The translations under genes were made by a program, and so were the position numbers. A stretch of DNA of 64,000 bases from the NCBI RefSeq assembly GCF_004522095.1, contig NZ_SPUI01000006.1, forward strand, positions 1 through 64,000, read 5' to 3'. The stretch is from Nocardioides sp. 503. GTDB taxonomy: Bacteria > Actinomycetota > Actinomycetes > Propionibacteriales > Nocardioidaceae. Shown in pieces: positions 29,101-41,382 of this stretch. Below the pieces are notes generated by a model. That model was given only the letters and a program-made list of their open reading frames with translations. It did not search any database and had not been told where the DNA came from. How positions within the stretch are numbered: the first letter of the stretch is position 1; each line of letters opens with the position of its first letter.

Positions 29101-30871
29101 GGTCAACCCGGCGCTGATCAACGGGGTGACCGTGACCGACATCGTCGCGGCCACCAACGCCGAGACGGCCAAGCTGCGCTCGGGCGCCGACCCCGTCGAC
29201 ATGGTGGTCCTGCTCGTGCACGAGGGCGCCTCGTCGACCAACGTGGCCGACGCCACCAACGACTCGGCCTTCGGCCAGATCGTCAACGGTGTCAGCCCCG
29301 GCGTGGACGCCATCGTGTCCGGCCACACCCACCTGGCCTACAACCACTCGATCCCCGTGCCCGCCTGGGCCGCCGAGGGTCGCGCGGTCACGGAGCGCCC
29401 GGTGGTCTCGGCCGGCCAGTACGGCATGAACCTCAACCAGCTGAAGTTCCAGTTCGACGAGACCGGCAAGGTCGTCGCCAAGTCCCAGGCGATCCTGCCG
29501 CTGACCACCGACGTCGACGGCTCCGGCCCCGGCACGGTGTTCACCGCCAACTACCCGGTCGACGCGGCCACGAAGACCATCGTCGACGCGGCCGTCACCA
29601 CGGCCGAGACCCTCGGCGCCGTGCCGCTCGGCGAGATCGGCAACCGGTTCGACCGGGCCAAGCTGGCCGACGGCACCACCGAGAACCGCGGTGGCGAGTC
29701 GACGCTGGGCAACCTGGTCGCCGAGGTCCAGCGGTGGGCCACGGAGAGCCCGGAGGCCGGGGAGGCGCAGATCGCCTTCATGAACCCCGGTGGTCTGCGT
29801 GCGGACATGGCCGGGCTCGGCACCGGGGCCTTCCCCCGGACGCTGACCTACAAGCAGGCGGCCGTCGTCCAGCCGTTCGCCAACACCCTGGTCAACATGG
29901 ACCTCAAGGGCTCCGACATCAAGGCGGTCCTGGAGCAGCAGTGGCAGCCGGCGGGCTCGTCGCGGCCGTTCCTCAAGCTGGGGGCGTCCGAGGGCTTCGA
30001 GTACACCTACGACCCGGCCAAGGCGCAGGGCGACCGGATCACCTCGATGTCGCTCGACGGGGTGCCGATCGTGGCGACCCAGACCTACTCGGTCACGGTC
30101 AACTCGTTCCTCGCCTCCGGCGGTGACAGCTTCGGTGCCTTCAACAACGGCACCGGCAAGCGCGACACCGGCAAGGTCGACCTCGAGGCGATGGTCGACT
30201 ACATGGAGGAGTTCGCCGACGAGGAGCCGCTCGCGGTCGACTACACCCAGCGTGCGGTCGGGGCGTCGTTCCCGTCCGGTGCCCCGGCGGCGTACCCCGC
30301 CGGTGGCACGGTGGCCTTCGACGTCTCGTCCTGGTCCTTCACCGGGCCGAGCGACGTCAAGGACGAGGCCGTGGTCGTGTCGCTGGGCGACGCCGAGCTC
30401 GGCACGTTCCCGCTGGACAACACGCCCGTGGCTGCCTTCGACGAGGCCGGGAAGGCCGCCGTCAGCGTCACGCTGCCTGCGGGTGTCGCGGCCGGGCGCC
30501 AGGTGCTGACCCTCACGGGCGCCACCACCGGCACCGAGATCGAGGTGCCGATCACGGTGGCCGCCAAGGCCCCGGTCAAGGTCCCGGCGCGGTTCAAGGT
30601 GGTCCACAGCCCGGCGAAGGTGGTTGCGGGCAGGACGCGCGCCAACCTGCGGGTGCAGGTCACCGCGACGGGCGCCACCCCCACCGGAGTCGTCACGATC
30701 CGGGGCACCGGCAAGGGAACGATCAAGGTGCGCCTGGTCAACGGCGTGGCCAAGGTCAAGCTGGCGGCCTGGAAGAACGCCGGCCGCAAGCGGCTGACGA
30801 TCACCTACGCCGGCGACAGCCGGGTCAAGCCGGGCACCACCACCCACGTGGTGCGGGTGGTCCGGCGCTGA
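26114..30871 (+). CDS. Secreted ExeM/NucH-type nuclease fused to 5'-nucleotidase
   Basis: A 1585-residue exported multidomain enzyme. Signal peptide 1-32 (ending PAAYA), lamin-tail domain at ~33-150 (EDLVISEVYGGGGNSGATLT), an OB-like domain (~210-310), then an endonuclease/exonuclease/phosphatase domain (~502-838) with VKLATFNVLNYF, VVSLEEIEN, TGDFNSYTFEDP and SDHNPKLVG. A UshA-like metallophosphatase follows (~856-1090: LLATNDFHGRL, AAGNHEFDKGY, VSGHTHLAYNH) with a 5'-nucleotidase C-terminal domain (~1170-1370: FMNPGGLRADM, ASGGDSFGAF). Two Ig-like modules end the protein. Together it could cut extracellular DNA and strip phosphate from the nucleotides. No sorting motif is seen. Terminated by the hairpin at 30887. 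Confidence 0.93.
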   Translation: MSSSRKRLATALGLTVAATGLSVITLPAAYAAPEDLVISEVYGGGGNSGATLTNDFIELYNPTSAAIDVSGWSVQWRSAGNTGAASGVTPLSGSVPAGKHYLVQEGAGTGGTTPLPTPNATGTIAMGGTGGTAILSNGTTPVDPGVNSLAANAAIIDLVGVNSNVWEGAGKAPAMSNTTSSSRNGAGADTDSNIADFTSGAPTPVNVAEEVPDPPAEVTATIAEIQGAGATSPYAGDNATTTGVVTASYPTGGFGGFFLQTGGTGGASDATPGASDGIFVFAPALGSAMPAVGASVQVRGKVVEFGGMTELTQVSANVPVTVTTIPALPAVTPLATAFPTTDAAREAHEGELVQPTDSFTVSNAYTINQYAEIGLAVGDAPLRQPSDVGRPGSAPFQQAVADNAARKVALDDGASIDFLDTDNDNDGVEERANMQIPLPWITPTKSIRVGAQATIDEPVVLDYRNSAWKFQPTQRVEGAGTDVATFEDTRPANATPQSVGGNVKLATFNVLNYFNTTGAAFEARGGTCTYYTDRDNDPVANNSCNPNGPRGAAEPGDLTRQQNKIVKAINTLNADVVSLEEIENSVKLLGETNRDDALSALVKALNTAAGTYRWAYVASPSADQLPALAEQDVIRNAFIYNPKVVSPVGASMVLNDTVAPIAFANAREPLAQAFKRVGSTDAAAFGVIVNHFKSKGATGATGDNTDKNDGQGAFNGDRTRQAAALVAFADEFAAARKIDDVFLTGDFNSYTFEDPMQVLYDAGYAVVPSSTLGEYSYSFDGLSGSLDHVLAKTATQQELVTGADQWEINANEPIAYQYSRFNYNPTRFFNGNDPFAASDHNPKLVGLNVGTTGTEVQLLATNDFHGRLLANGAEGGAAVLSGAVKQLESENANTVFSSAGDLIGASTFESFIQDDEPTIDALNEAGLDVSAAGNHEFDKGYEDLVGRVQARADWEYLAANVEEPAGRDDLAESWVREFGDIRVGFVGAVTEDLPTLVNPALINGVTVTDIVAATNAETAKLRSGADPVDMVVLLVHEGASSTNVADATNDSAFGQIVNGVSPGVDAIVSGHTHLAYNHSIPVPAWAAEGRAVTERPVVSAGQYGMNLNQLKFQFDETGKVVAKSQAILPLTTDVDGSGPGTVFTANYPVDAATKTIVDAAVTTAETLGAVPLGEIGNRFDRAKLADGTTENRGGESTLGNLVAEVQRWATESPEAGEAQIAFMNPGGLRADMAGLGTGAFPRTLTYKQAAVVQPFANTLVNMDLKGSDIKAVLEQQWQPAGSSRPFLKLGASEGFEYTYDPAKAQGDRITSMSLDGVPIVATQTYSVTVNSFLASGGDSFGAFNNGTGKRDTGKVDLEAMVDYMEEFADEEPLAVDYTQRAVGASFPSGAPAAYPAGGTVAFDVSSWSFTGPSDVKDEAVVVSLGDAELGTFPLDNTPVAAFDEAGKAAVSVTLPAGVAAGRQVLTLTGATTGTEIEVPITVAAKAPVKVPARFKVVHSPAKVVAGRTRANLRVQVTATGATPTGVVTIRGTGKGTIKVRLVNGVAKVKLAAWKNAGRKRLTITYAGDSRVKPGTTTHVVRVVRR

Positions 30872-30886
30872 CCTAGGACGGCGATC

Positions 30887-30928
30887 ACGACAGCGGGAGT
30901 CGGCCCTCGGGCCGGCTCCCGCTGTCGT
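30887..30928 (+). terminator. Two-step hairpin after the nuclease gene
   Basis: Outer 13-bp stem ACGACAGCGGGAG / CTCCCGCTGTCGT encloses a 6-bp inner stem CGGCCC / GGGCCG. It starts 15 bases after the stop codon and separates this gene from cinA. Confidence 0.85.
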
Positions 30929-30955
30929 CGTCCGGGGGACCGGCACAATGAGGTC

Positions 30956-31465
30956 ATGGCCCGGAAGACCCCCGACCTCGTGGCGCTGACCGCCTCCGTC
31001 AACGACGCCCTGGCCGCGGCCGGGGCCACGAGCGCCACGGCGGAGTCGCTCACCGGTGGCCAGCTCGCCGCTCTCCTCACCACCCCGCCCGGTGCCTCCC
31101 GCTCCTACCTGGGGGGCGTCGTCTCCTACGCCACCGAGGTCAAGACGGCGGTGCTCGGGGTGCCCGCCGAGCTGGTGGCGGAGCACGGCGTGGTGTCGGC
31201 GCCGTGCGCCCGCGCGATGGCCGAGGGAGCGCGGAGCCTGGTCGCGGCGACGTACGCGCTGAGCACGACGGGCGTGGCCGGACCGGATCCCCAGGAGGGC
31301 AAGCCTCCCGGGACGGTCTTCGTGGGGGTGGCCGGGCCCGACGGGACGAGCGTGCTCGCGCTGGAGCTGAGCGGCGACCGGGCCACCATCCAGCGGCGCA
31401 CCTGCGAGGAGGCGCTCACGGCGCTCCTGGGCGTCCTGCGCCAGGAAGAAACCCCTCTCCGGTAG
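30956..31465 (+). CDS. cinA: CinA C-terminal-type nicotinamide-nucleotide amidase
   Basis: A 169-residue protein equal to the CinA C-terminal domain alone (PncC type), which deamidates NMN to nicotinate mononucleotide in homologues. Motifs: [32 protein letters not shown], and [28 protein letters not shown] ends 6 nt before the ATG, so it may have its own leaderless promoter. A possible functional link exists with the NAD salvage operon 7 kb away, as both act on nicotinamide nucleotides. Confidence 0.9.
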   Translation: MARKTPDLVALTASVNDALAAAGATSATAESLTGGQLAALLTTPPGASRSYLGGVVSYATEVKTAVLGVPAELVAEHGVVSAPCARAMAEGARSLVAATYALSTTGVAGPDPQEGKPPGTVFVGVAGPDGTSVLALELSGDRATIQRRTCEEALTALLGVLRQEETPLR

Positions 31466-31508
31466 CGTTGGGTCCATATCCGGCCAACGAATCGGGAAGG
31501 GGACTCAC

Positions 31509-31817
31509 GTGGTGCTGTTTCGTCGGCTCCTGGGCGACGTGCTCCGCGCCCGGCGCATGGAGCGCGGGATGACCCTGCGCGAGGTCTCCGCCGAGGCGCG
31601 CGTGAGCCTGGGCTACATCTCCGAGATCGAGCGTGGCCAGAAGGAAGCGTCCTCCGAGCTCCTCGCCTCGCTCTGCACCGCCCTCGACGCGCCGCTGTCG
31701 GAGGTCCTCAGCGAGGTCTCCCTGGCCGTCGCCATCGAGGAGGCGGCCCTGGCCGCGACTCCGATCTCCGTCAACGCGCGCCGCACGGCCGCCGACGTGG
31801 TGGCCTCCGCCGCCTGA
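31509..31817 (+). CDS. clgR: ClgR-type XRE transcriptional regulator
   Basis: A 102-residue helix-turn-helix protein: [24 protein letters not shown], then [25 protein letters not shown], the typical ClgR DNA-binding core. In Corynebacterium, Streptomyces and mycobacteria ClgR activates clp protease genes under stress. Start at GTG 31509 (GGGAAGGGGAC upstream); the second GTG codon at 31512 is equally possible. The C-terminus ([13 protein letters not shown]) lacks the LAA-like degron end but is Ala-rich, resembling the Clp-degraded tails of homologues. Position after cinA is conserved. Confidence 0.9.
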   Translation: MVLFRRLLGDVLRARRMERGMTLREVSAEARVSLGYISEIERGQKEASSELLASLCTALDAPLSEVLSEVSLAVAIEEAALAATPISVNARRTAADVVASAA

Positions 31818-31841
31818 TCGTCGGCCGACCGTCGTCCACGC

Positions 31842-32657
31842 CTACCGGCGGGGGCGGGCCAGCAGCTCGCCGTGCAGGACCGCGAACCACGCGTCCCCGG
31901 ACGCGGCCCAGGTCCGCCAGCCCTGCGCCAGGCGCTCGAGGTCGTCGGTGCTCGCCAGGCCCCGCTCGCTGGCCTGCTCGGCGAGCCCGGAGGCGACGAC
32001 CCGCTCGGCCCACAGCCCGCCCCACCACGCGACGTCCTCGGGCGCGGAGAAGCACCACACCCCGGCCGTCGAGGAGACCACCTCGAGCCCCGCGTCGAGG
32101 GCCCAGCTCTTCAGGTGGCGTCCGGCGTCGGGCTCCGCGTCGTTGCCTCGTGCCACGGCGCGGTAGAGGTCGAGCCAGTCGGACAGCTCGGGGACGGCGG
32201 GGTACCAGGTGAAGGCCGAGTAGTCGCTGTCGCGCACCGCGACGAGGCCGTCGGGGCGGCAGACCCGGCCCATCTCGCGCAGCGCGGCGACCGGGTCGCT
32301 GAGGTGCTGGAGCACCTGGTGGGCGTGGACCACGTCGAAGCTCGCGTCGTCGTGGTCGAGCGCGTAGACGTCTCCGACGGCGAGCTCGACGTTGCCGAGG
32401 GCGGCTTGCTCGGCGGCCTCTCGTGCCTCGGCGACCACCGACTCGGACCGGTCCAGGCCCACCACCGACCCGGCGTGGGCCAGGCGGGCGAGGTCGAGGG
32501 TGATGGTGCCCGGCCCGCAGCCCACGTCGAGGATCCGCGCGCCGTCCTGGATCCGGGGGAGCAGGTAGCCGGCGGAGTTCTCGGCGGTGCGCCACCGGTG
32601 GGACCGGAGCACCGCGTCCACGTGGCCGTGGGTGTAGACGTCCTCGGGTGCGCTCAT
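31842..32657 (-). CDS. Class I SAM-dependent methyltransferase
   Basis: A 271-residue methyltransferase with motif I ILDVGCGPGTITLDLARLA, an acidic residue at the end of beta-2 (VVGLDRSESVV), and VVHAHQVLQHLSDPVAALREM. These resemble the UbiE/Coq5 group acting on small molecules, with a Trp-rich C-terminal half. The substrate is unknown. Convergent with clgR (24-base gap), and separated by 60 bases from nei2 upstream. Confidence 0.88.
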   Translation of the reverse strand: MSAPEDVYTHGHVDAVLRSHRWRTAENSAGYLLPRIQDGARILDVGCGPGTITLDLARLAHAGSVVGLDRSESVVAEAREAAEQAALGNVELAVGDVYALDHDDASFDVVHAHQVLQHLSDPVAALREMGRVCRPDGLVAVRDSDYSAFTWYPAVPELSDWLDLYRAVARGNDAEPDAGRHLKSWALDAGLEVVSSTAGVWCFSAPEDVAWWGGLWAERVVASGLAEQASERGLASTDDLERLAQGWRTWAASGDAWFAVLHGELLARPRR

Positions 32658-32717
32658 GACGCCGATCGTGCCAGGGCGGCCGGCCCGCGGGGGCGGGCGT
32701 CCAGCATCCGCGGTGGG

Positions 32718-33504
32718 TCAGTCGTCGACGGCCGGCTGGCACACCGGGCACCAGTACATCGCGCGCTCGCGGCCGGCCGGACCGGCCATCGCCACGCGGA
32801 TCGGGGTGCCGCACCGGCGGCACGTCGACTGGTCGCGGCGGTAGACCCACAGCGGGTTGCGCAGGTCGCCGGTGGTGGCCTGCAGGGCGCGCTCCTTGTT
32901 GAGGTCGAGCATCTGCCGCGCGCGACGTACGACGCGGGGGAGCGAGGGGACACGGCCCACGGAGGTGCGGGGGTTCAGGCCGCTGACGAAGCAGAGCTCG
33001 GCCATGTACATGTTGCCGATGCCGGCCAGGCGGGTCTGGTCGAGCAGCGCCTCGCCCACCGGGCGGTCAGGGTCCTCGAGCAGCCGGCGCAGCGCCTCCT
33101 CCTCGTCCCAGTCGGGGCCGAGCAGGTCCGGGCCGAGGTGGCCCACGACGGAGTCCTCGTCGGCCGTGGGCAGCAGCTCGACGATGCCGAGGGAGAAGCC
33201 GACCGCGGTGGTGCGGTCGGTCTCGAGCACCACCCGTGCCTGGTGAGCCGGTCGCGACCAGCGCTGCCCCGGGCGGAAGACGCGCCAGGAGCCCTCCATC
33301 TTGAGATGGGTGTGCAGCGTCCAGCGCTCGTCGCCGCGCTCGATGCGGGTGAGCAGGTGCTTGCCGCGCGAGATCGTCGTGGTGACCGAGCCGCCCGCGA
33401 GGTCGGCGGTGGCGTGCTGGGGCACCCGCAGGTCGGTGCGGAGCAGCAGCTGGCCCGAGAGCGCGCGGTCGAGCTTGCGCGCGGCGCGGTAGACGGTGTC
33501 GCCC

Positions 33505-33512
<8 letters not shown>
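32718..33512 (-). CDS. nei2: Endonuclease VIII-like DNA glycosylase (Nei2)
   Basis: Fpg/Nei-family base-excision glycosylase and AP lyase. The product (264 residues) begins PEGDTVYRAARKLD after the start residue, giving the catalytic N-terminal Pro and adjacent Glu. The helix-two-turn-helix is LAGIGNMYMAELCFVSGL and the C-terminal zinc finger has CRRCGTP and WCPVCQ. The GTG start (33512) overlaps the end of lhr by 8 bases, so the two are translationally coupled. The lhr-nei2 pairing also exists in mycobacteria and suggests joint DNA repair. Confidence 0.93.
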
Positions 33513-38031
<4,519 letters not shown>

Positions 38032-38037
38032 TGCTTC

Positions 38038-38060
38038 ATCCTGTCCTACGCCACCGACAC
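38038..38060 (-). promoter_or_regulatory. RecA-NDp/PafBC-like promoter of lhr-nei2
   Basis: Read on the minus strand: GTGTCGGTG (8 of 9 match to the mycobacterial RecA-NDp motif TTGTCRGTG), exactly 8 bases, then CAGGAT as -10, then 6 nt to the GTG start. This is the architecture of damage-induced, LexA-independent promoters. Motif knowledge is from mycobacteria; activity here is inferred. Confidence 0.6.
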
Positions 38061-38074
38061 CGCTGCCCGACCGT

Positions 38075-38143
38075 CGGGATAGTCCCTCACGAATGAGTGG
38101 CCGATCGGGCCGGTCGACCACGAATCTGTTAGGGACTATCCCG
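38075..38143. repeat. 69-bp dyad element upstream of lhr
   Basis: Perfect 13-bp inverted arms CGGGATAGTCCCT (38075-38087) and AGGGACTATCCCG (38131-38143). Inside, TGGCCGA / TCGACCA form an imperfect second stem, and CACGAAT occurs as a direct repeat at 38089 and 38119. It lies 14 bases upstream of the predicted lhr promoter and just beyond the stop of nrtR. Confidence 0.8.
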
Positions 38144-38154
38144 GCAGAGCACCC

Positions 38155-38841
38155 TCACAGGGTCGGGCGGAGCATGGGGGGCTGGATGGTGGTGGCGTCG
38201 CCGCGGCGGTAGAGCAGGGCCTTGCGGCCGCCGGCGTCGCTCGCGGGGCCGGTGTCGCCGGTGGGGACGACGAAGCCGGCGGTGCCGAGGACCTTGCGCC
38301 GGAAGTTGCCCAGGTCCGGCGGGGTGCCCCAGACGGCGGTGTAGACGGCGCGCAGGTCGGGCAGGGTGAACGGCTCGGCCACGAACTCCAGGGCCAGCGT
38401 CGTGTACTCCAGCTTGGCCCGCACGCGCTCGAGGGCGTCGGTGAGGATCTCGGCGTGGTCGAAGGCGAGGTCCGGGAGGCCGTCGGCCGGCCACCAGCGC
38501 GCCCCGGCCGCGTCCGACCCGGCGTCCGGCTCGGGCAGGTCCGGGGCGAAGGCGACGTGCGCCACCGAGACGACGCGCATCCGCGGGTCGCGGTCGGGTG
38601 CGGAGTAGGTGCGCAGCTGCTCGAGGTGGCCCGAGAAGCGGTCCACGCCGGTCTCCTCGCGCAGCTCGCGCCACGCGGCGGTCTCCGCGTCCTCGTCGGG
38701 CTCGACGAAGCCACCGGGCATCGCCCAGCTGCCTTCGTACGGCGCGTTGCCGCGCTCGACGAGCAGGACGCACAGGGCGTCGTCGCGGATCGTGAAGACC
38801 GCGATGTCGACGGTGACCGCGAACGGCGGGTGCTCGCTCAC
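38155..38841 (-). CDS. nrtR: NrtR-type Nudix transcriptional regulator of NAD metabolism
   Basis: A 228-residue protein with a Nudix domain followed by the NrtR winged helix. The Nudix box [20 protein letters not shown] continuing ETGV is intact, unlike in many NrtR proteins where it has decayed, so hydrolase activity may remain. The C-terminal half has [22 protein letters not shown] and [11 protein letters not shown], the family DNA-binding signature. NrtR represses NAD salvage genes and responds to ADP-ribose in characterised species. It is the last gene of the pncB-pncA-nrtR operon, with its GTG overlapping the pncA stop (GTGA). The probable operator is at 40762. Confidence 0.92.
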   Translation of the reverse strand: MSEHPPFAVTVDIAVFTIRDDALCVLLVERGNAPYEGSWAMPGGFVEPDEDAETAAWRELREETGVDRFSGHLEQLRTYSAPDRDPRMRVVSVAHVAFAPDLPEPDAGSDAAGARWWPADGLPDLAFDHAEILTDALERVRAKLEYTTLALEFVAEPFTLPDLRAVYTAVWGTPPDLGNFRRKVLGTAGFVVPTGDTGPASDAGGRKALLYRRGDATTIQPPMLRPTL

Positions 38842-39449
38842 GGCGCCACCACCTCCACCCCGGACTCGCGCATCGAGGCGACCGCCGCCTCGCTGCTGGC
38901 CGGGGCCACCCCGGCGTGCAGGCCCTCGAGCAGGCGTACGCCGAGGTCGCGCCGGCGCGCGTCGAGCACGGTCTGGAGCACGCAGTAGTCGGTCGCGATG
39001 CCGACGACGTCCACGTCCGTCACGCCGTACGACGCCAGCAGCTCGGCCAGCGGCCGACCCTCGTCGTCGACGCCCTCGAACGCCGAGTAGGCCGGCGCCC
39101 CCTGGCCCTTGCGGACGTGGTGGCTGACGAGGTCCAGCACGAGCTCGGGCGCGTAGTCGCTGCCCGGCCCGTCGCTGACGCAGTGCCGGGGCCAGGTGGC
39201 GACGTAGTCGGGCTCCTCGCCCTCCGCGGCGAAGTGGCCGCCGTTGTCGCTGTGCGGCTCGTGCCAGTCGCGGGAGGCGACCACCGTGGCGTAGTCGGCC
39301 GCGTGCGCGGCGAGGTGCTCGCTGATGCGCGCGGCGACGTCGTGCCCGCCGGTGACGCCGAGCGACCCGCCCTCGACGAAGTCGTGCTGGACGTCGACCA
39401 CGATCAGGGCACGGCGAGCGGTGCTGCCGGAGGTCTGGGCGGAGGTCAT
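38838..39449 (-). CDS. pncA: Nicotinamidase
   Basis: Hydrolyses nicotinamide to nicotinate for NAD salvage. The 203 residues show the full catalytic triad of isochorismatase-like hydrolases: Asp in [14 protein letters not shown], Lys in [17 protein letters not shown], and Cys in [11 protein letters not shown]. The metal site is [18 protein letters not shown] overlaps the pncB stop (ATGA) and the gene overlaps nrtR at its other end. Confidence 0.95.
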   Translation of the reverse strand: MTSAQTSGSTARRALIVVDVQHDFVEGGSLGVTGGHDVAARISEHLAAHAADYATVVASRDWHEPHSDNGGHFAAEGEEPDYVATWPRHCVSDGPGSDYAPELVLDLVSHHVRKGQGAPAYSAFEGVDDEGRPLAELLASYGVTDVDVVGIATDYCVLQTVLDARRRDLGVRLLEGLHAGVAPASSEAAVASMRESGVEVVAP

Positions 39450-40741
39450 GCGGGCTCCTCGGTGTCGGTCTCGGGTGTGCTGGTGAGGTAGGGCGGTCCG
39501 TGGCTGACGCCGAGCGCCTCGCGCGGCAGGGAGGCCAACGCGGAGGACGCATGGGCCCGGACCTCGTCGAGCGAGGGGGTGTGGACGACCTCGCCCTTGC
39601 GGACCAGCGGCACCTGGACGCTGCCGGGACCGGGCTCGCCGAGGGAGAAGGTCTCCGCGACGAGCACCCCGTCCTCGTAGGTGCGACGCACCGCCTTGCG
39701 CCCACCGACGGAGGTCTTGGCGGCCGACTTCTTCGCCACCGGGCGCAGCTCGCCGTCGGGGGAGTCGGCGACAGCCACCAGCTTGTAGACCATGCTCGAG
39801 GTCGGGTGGCCCGAGCCGGTGACGACTCGGGTGCCCACGCCGTAGCCGTCGATCGGCGCGTCGGCGAGTGCCGCGATGACGTACTCGTCGAGGTCGCTGG
39901 TCACGGTGATCCGGGTCGAGGTCGCGCCCAGCGAGTCCAGCAGCTCGCGCGCCTTGCGCGACTCCACGGCGAGGTCGCCGGAGTCGATGCGGACCGCGCC
40001 CAGGCCGGGTCCGGCCACCTCGACGGCCGTGCGGATGCCGTCGCTGATGTCGAAGGTGTCGACGAGCAGCGTGGTGCCGACGCCCTGGGCGGCCACCTGG
40101 CTGCGGAACGCGTCGGCCTCGGTGGCGTGCGAGAGCGTGAAGGCGTGCGCCGCCGTGCCGACCGTGGGGACGCCGTGCCGGCGCCCGGCGGCCAGGTTGC
40201 TGGTGGACGCGAACCCGGCGACGTACGCCGCGCGGGCGGCGGCCACCGCCGCCTCCTCGTGGGTGCGGCGACTGCCCATCTCGACCAGCGGCCGGCCCTC
40301 GGCGGCCGTGACCATGCGAGCCGCGGCGCTCGCGATCGCGGTGTCGTGGTTGAGCACGCTGAGGACGAGCGTCTCCAGCAGCACGCACTCACCGAGCGTG
40401 CCGCTGACGGTGAGGATCGGGCTGTGGGGGAAGTAGAGGTCGCCCTCGCGGTAGCCGTCGACGTCGCCCGTGAAGCGGAAGTCGCGCAGGTACTCCGCTG
40501 TCGCGTCGTTGATGACGCCCCGCTCACGCAGCCACGCGACCTCGTCGGCGTCGAAGCGGAAGTCCTCGACGAGCGCGAGCAGCCGGCCGAGGCCGGCCAG
40601 CATCCCGTAGCGGCGGCCCTCGGGCAGGCGCCGCGCGAACGCCTCGAAGACCGCACGGTGGTCGACGCTGCCGTCGGTGACCCACGAGGAGAGCATCGTC
40701 AGCTCGTAGTGGTCGGTGAGCAGTCCGGCTGAGACCTTCAT
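39446..40741 (-). CDS. pncB: Nicotinate phosphoribosyltransferase
   Basis: Joins nicotinate to PRPP, making nicotinate mononucleotide. The 431 residues match the family length; visible family features are the N-terminal [45 protein letters not shown], and the C-terminal [10 protein letters not shown]. First gene of the NAD salvage operon, directly downstream of a palindrome of the NrtR type. Confidence 0.95.
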   Translation of the reverse strand: MKVSAGLLTDHYELTMLSSWVTDGSVDHRAVFEAFARRLPEGRRYGMLAGLGRLLALVEDFRFDADEVAWLRERGVINDATAEYLRDFRFTGDVDGYREGDLYFPHSPILTVSGTLGECVLLETLVLSVLNHDTAIASAAARMVTAAEGRPLVEMGSRRTHEEAAVAAARAAYVAGFASTSNLAAGRRHGVPTVGTAAHAFTLSHATEADAFRSQVAAQGVGTTLLVDTFDISDGIRTAVEVAGPGLGAVRIDSGDLAVESRKARELLDSLGATSTRITVTSDLDEYVIAALADAPIDGYGVGTRVVTGSGHPTSSMVYKLVAVADSPDGELRPVAKKSAAKTSVGGRKAVRRTYEDGVLVAETFSLGEPGPGSVQVPLVRKGEVVHTPSLDEVRAHASSALASLPREALGVSHGPPYLTSTPETDTEEPA

Positions 40742-40761
40742 CCAGGCGTCCGTCCAGTTGG

Positions 40762-40774
40762 AGTCAATATGACT
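40762..40774. promoter_or_regulatory. Predicted NrtR operator
   Basis: AGTCAATATGACT is a palindrome with 5-bp arms (AGTCA / TGACT) and lies 21 bases upstream of pncB, inside TCAATATGACTATAG, an unusually AT-rich spot for this genome. Palindromes of the GTCA-n-TGAC type with flanking TATA are known NrtR sites, and the operon encodes NrtR itself. Confidence 0.75.
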
Positions 40775-40781
40775 ATAGCCG

Positions 40782-41288
40782 TCAGAGGGCGGCGATCAAG
40801 CCACCCAGGGGAAGGGGTACCCGATCCAGCTCGAGCGCCTGCACCAGCAGCCCGGCGTAGCGCAGCTTGTGGCCCGAGTGCGAGGAGAGGAAGCGGTGCA
40901 GCTGGGCGCCGACCGGTCGGTCGCGGTGCGCCGCCTGCTTCTGCAGCGTCGTGAACGACGCCAGCCCGCCCTCCGCCTCCACGACACGGAGCACCCCCTC
41001 GGTGCCCACGGCGCGGATCAGCTCGTCCTCCAGGTCCGCGTCGCAGCCGTGGAAGCCCGCCGGGTCGGTGCCGGTGCGGGCCAGCACCCTCGCGACGTAC
41101 GTCGCCGCGCCGACGTCGTAGAGCCCGAGCGTGCGGCGGCGCGGGTCGGCGGCGGCGAGGAAGCGGCCCAGGTTGGTGACGCCGTGCATGGGGACGACGT
41201 CCACCCCGTCCAGGTCCCGGCCGAGGCGCCGCGCCAGCGTGAGCACGGCGCGCTCGTCGCTGGCGCCCTCCACCAGGACCAGGGTCAT
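40782..41288 (-). CDS. TOPRIM-domain protein, OLD-like
   Basis: A 168-residue protein made of a TOPRIM-like fold: LVLVEGASDERAVLTLARRLG carries the first conserved acidic residue, and RRRTLGLYDVGAATYVARVL occupies the position of the second acidic motif, reduced to one Asp. It resembles the C-terminal nuclease half of OLD-family proteins without the ATPase. The C-terminal FLSSHSGHKLRYAGLLVQALE is a well-formed helix. Its ATG at 41288 was taken because the frame upstream is antisense to the ABC gene. Function unknown; it lies head-to-head with the ABC exporter operon. Confidence 0.7.
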   Translation of the reverse strand: MTLVLVEGASDERAVLTLARRLGRDLDGVDVVPMHGVTNLGRFLAAADPRRRTLGLYDVGAATYVARVLARTGTDPAGFHGCDADLEDELIRAVGTEGVLRVVEAEGGLASFTTLQKQAAHRDRPVGAQLHRFLSSHSGHKLRYAGLLVQALELDRVPLPLGGLIAAL

Positions 41289-41382
41289 GCGCCGGCTCCC
41301 ACGCCGGTCACCGGGCGTCGCTCCACGACCCCAACGTAAACCGGGTGGGGGAGGTCGGCGAGGGCTTATAGGGTCTCGCTCC

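Noticed and set aside
26120..31477. 1785-residue minus-strand open frame opposite the nuclease gene
   Set aside because: It is the antisense shadow of a strongly supported gene with recognisable domains. Its translation is rich in Arg/Gly/Val/Asp/Leu with no motif, as expected from G/C third-base bias.
38032..38121. Upstream ATG start for lhr at 38121
   Set aside because: The extra 30 codons run through the palindromic element and promoter, have no helicase similarity, and a better-supported GTG exists at 38031.
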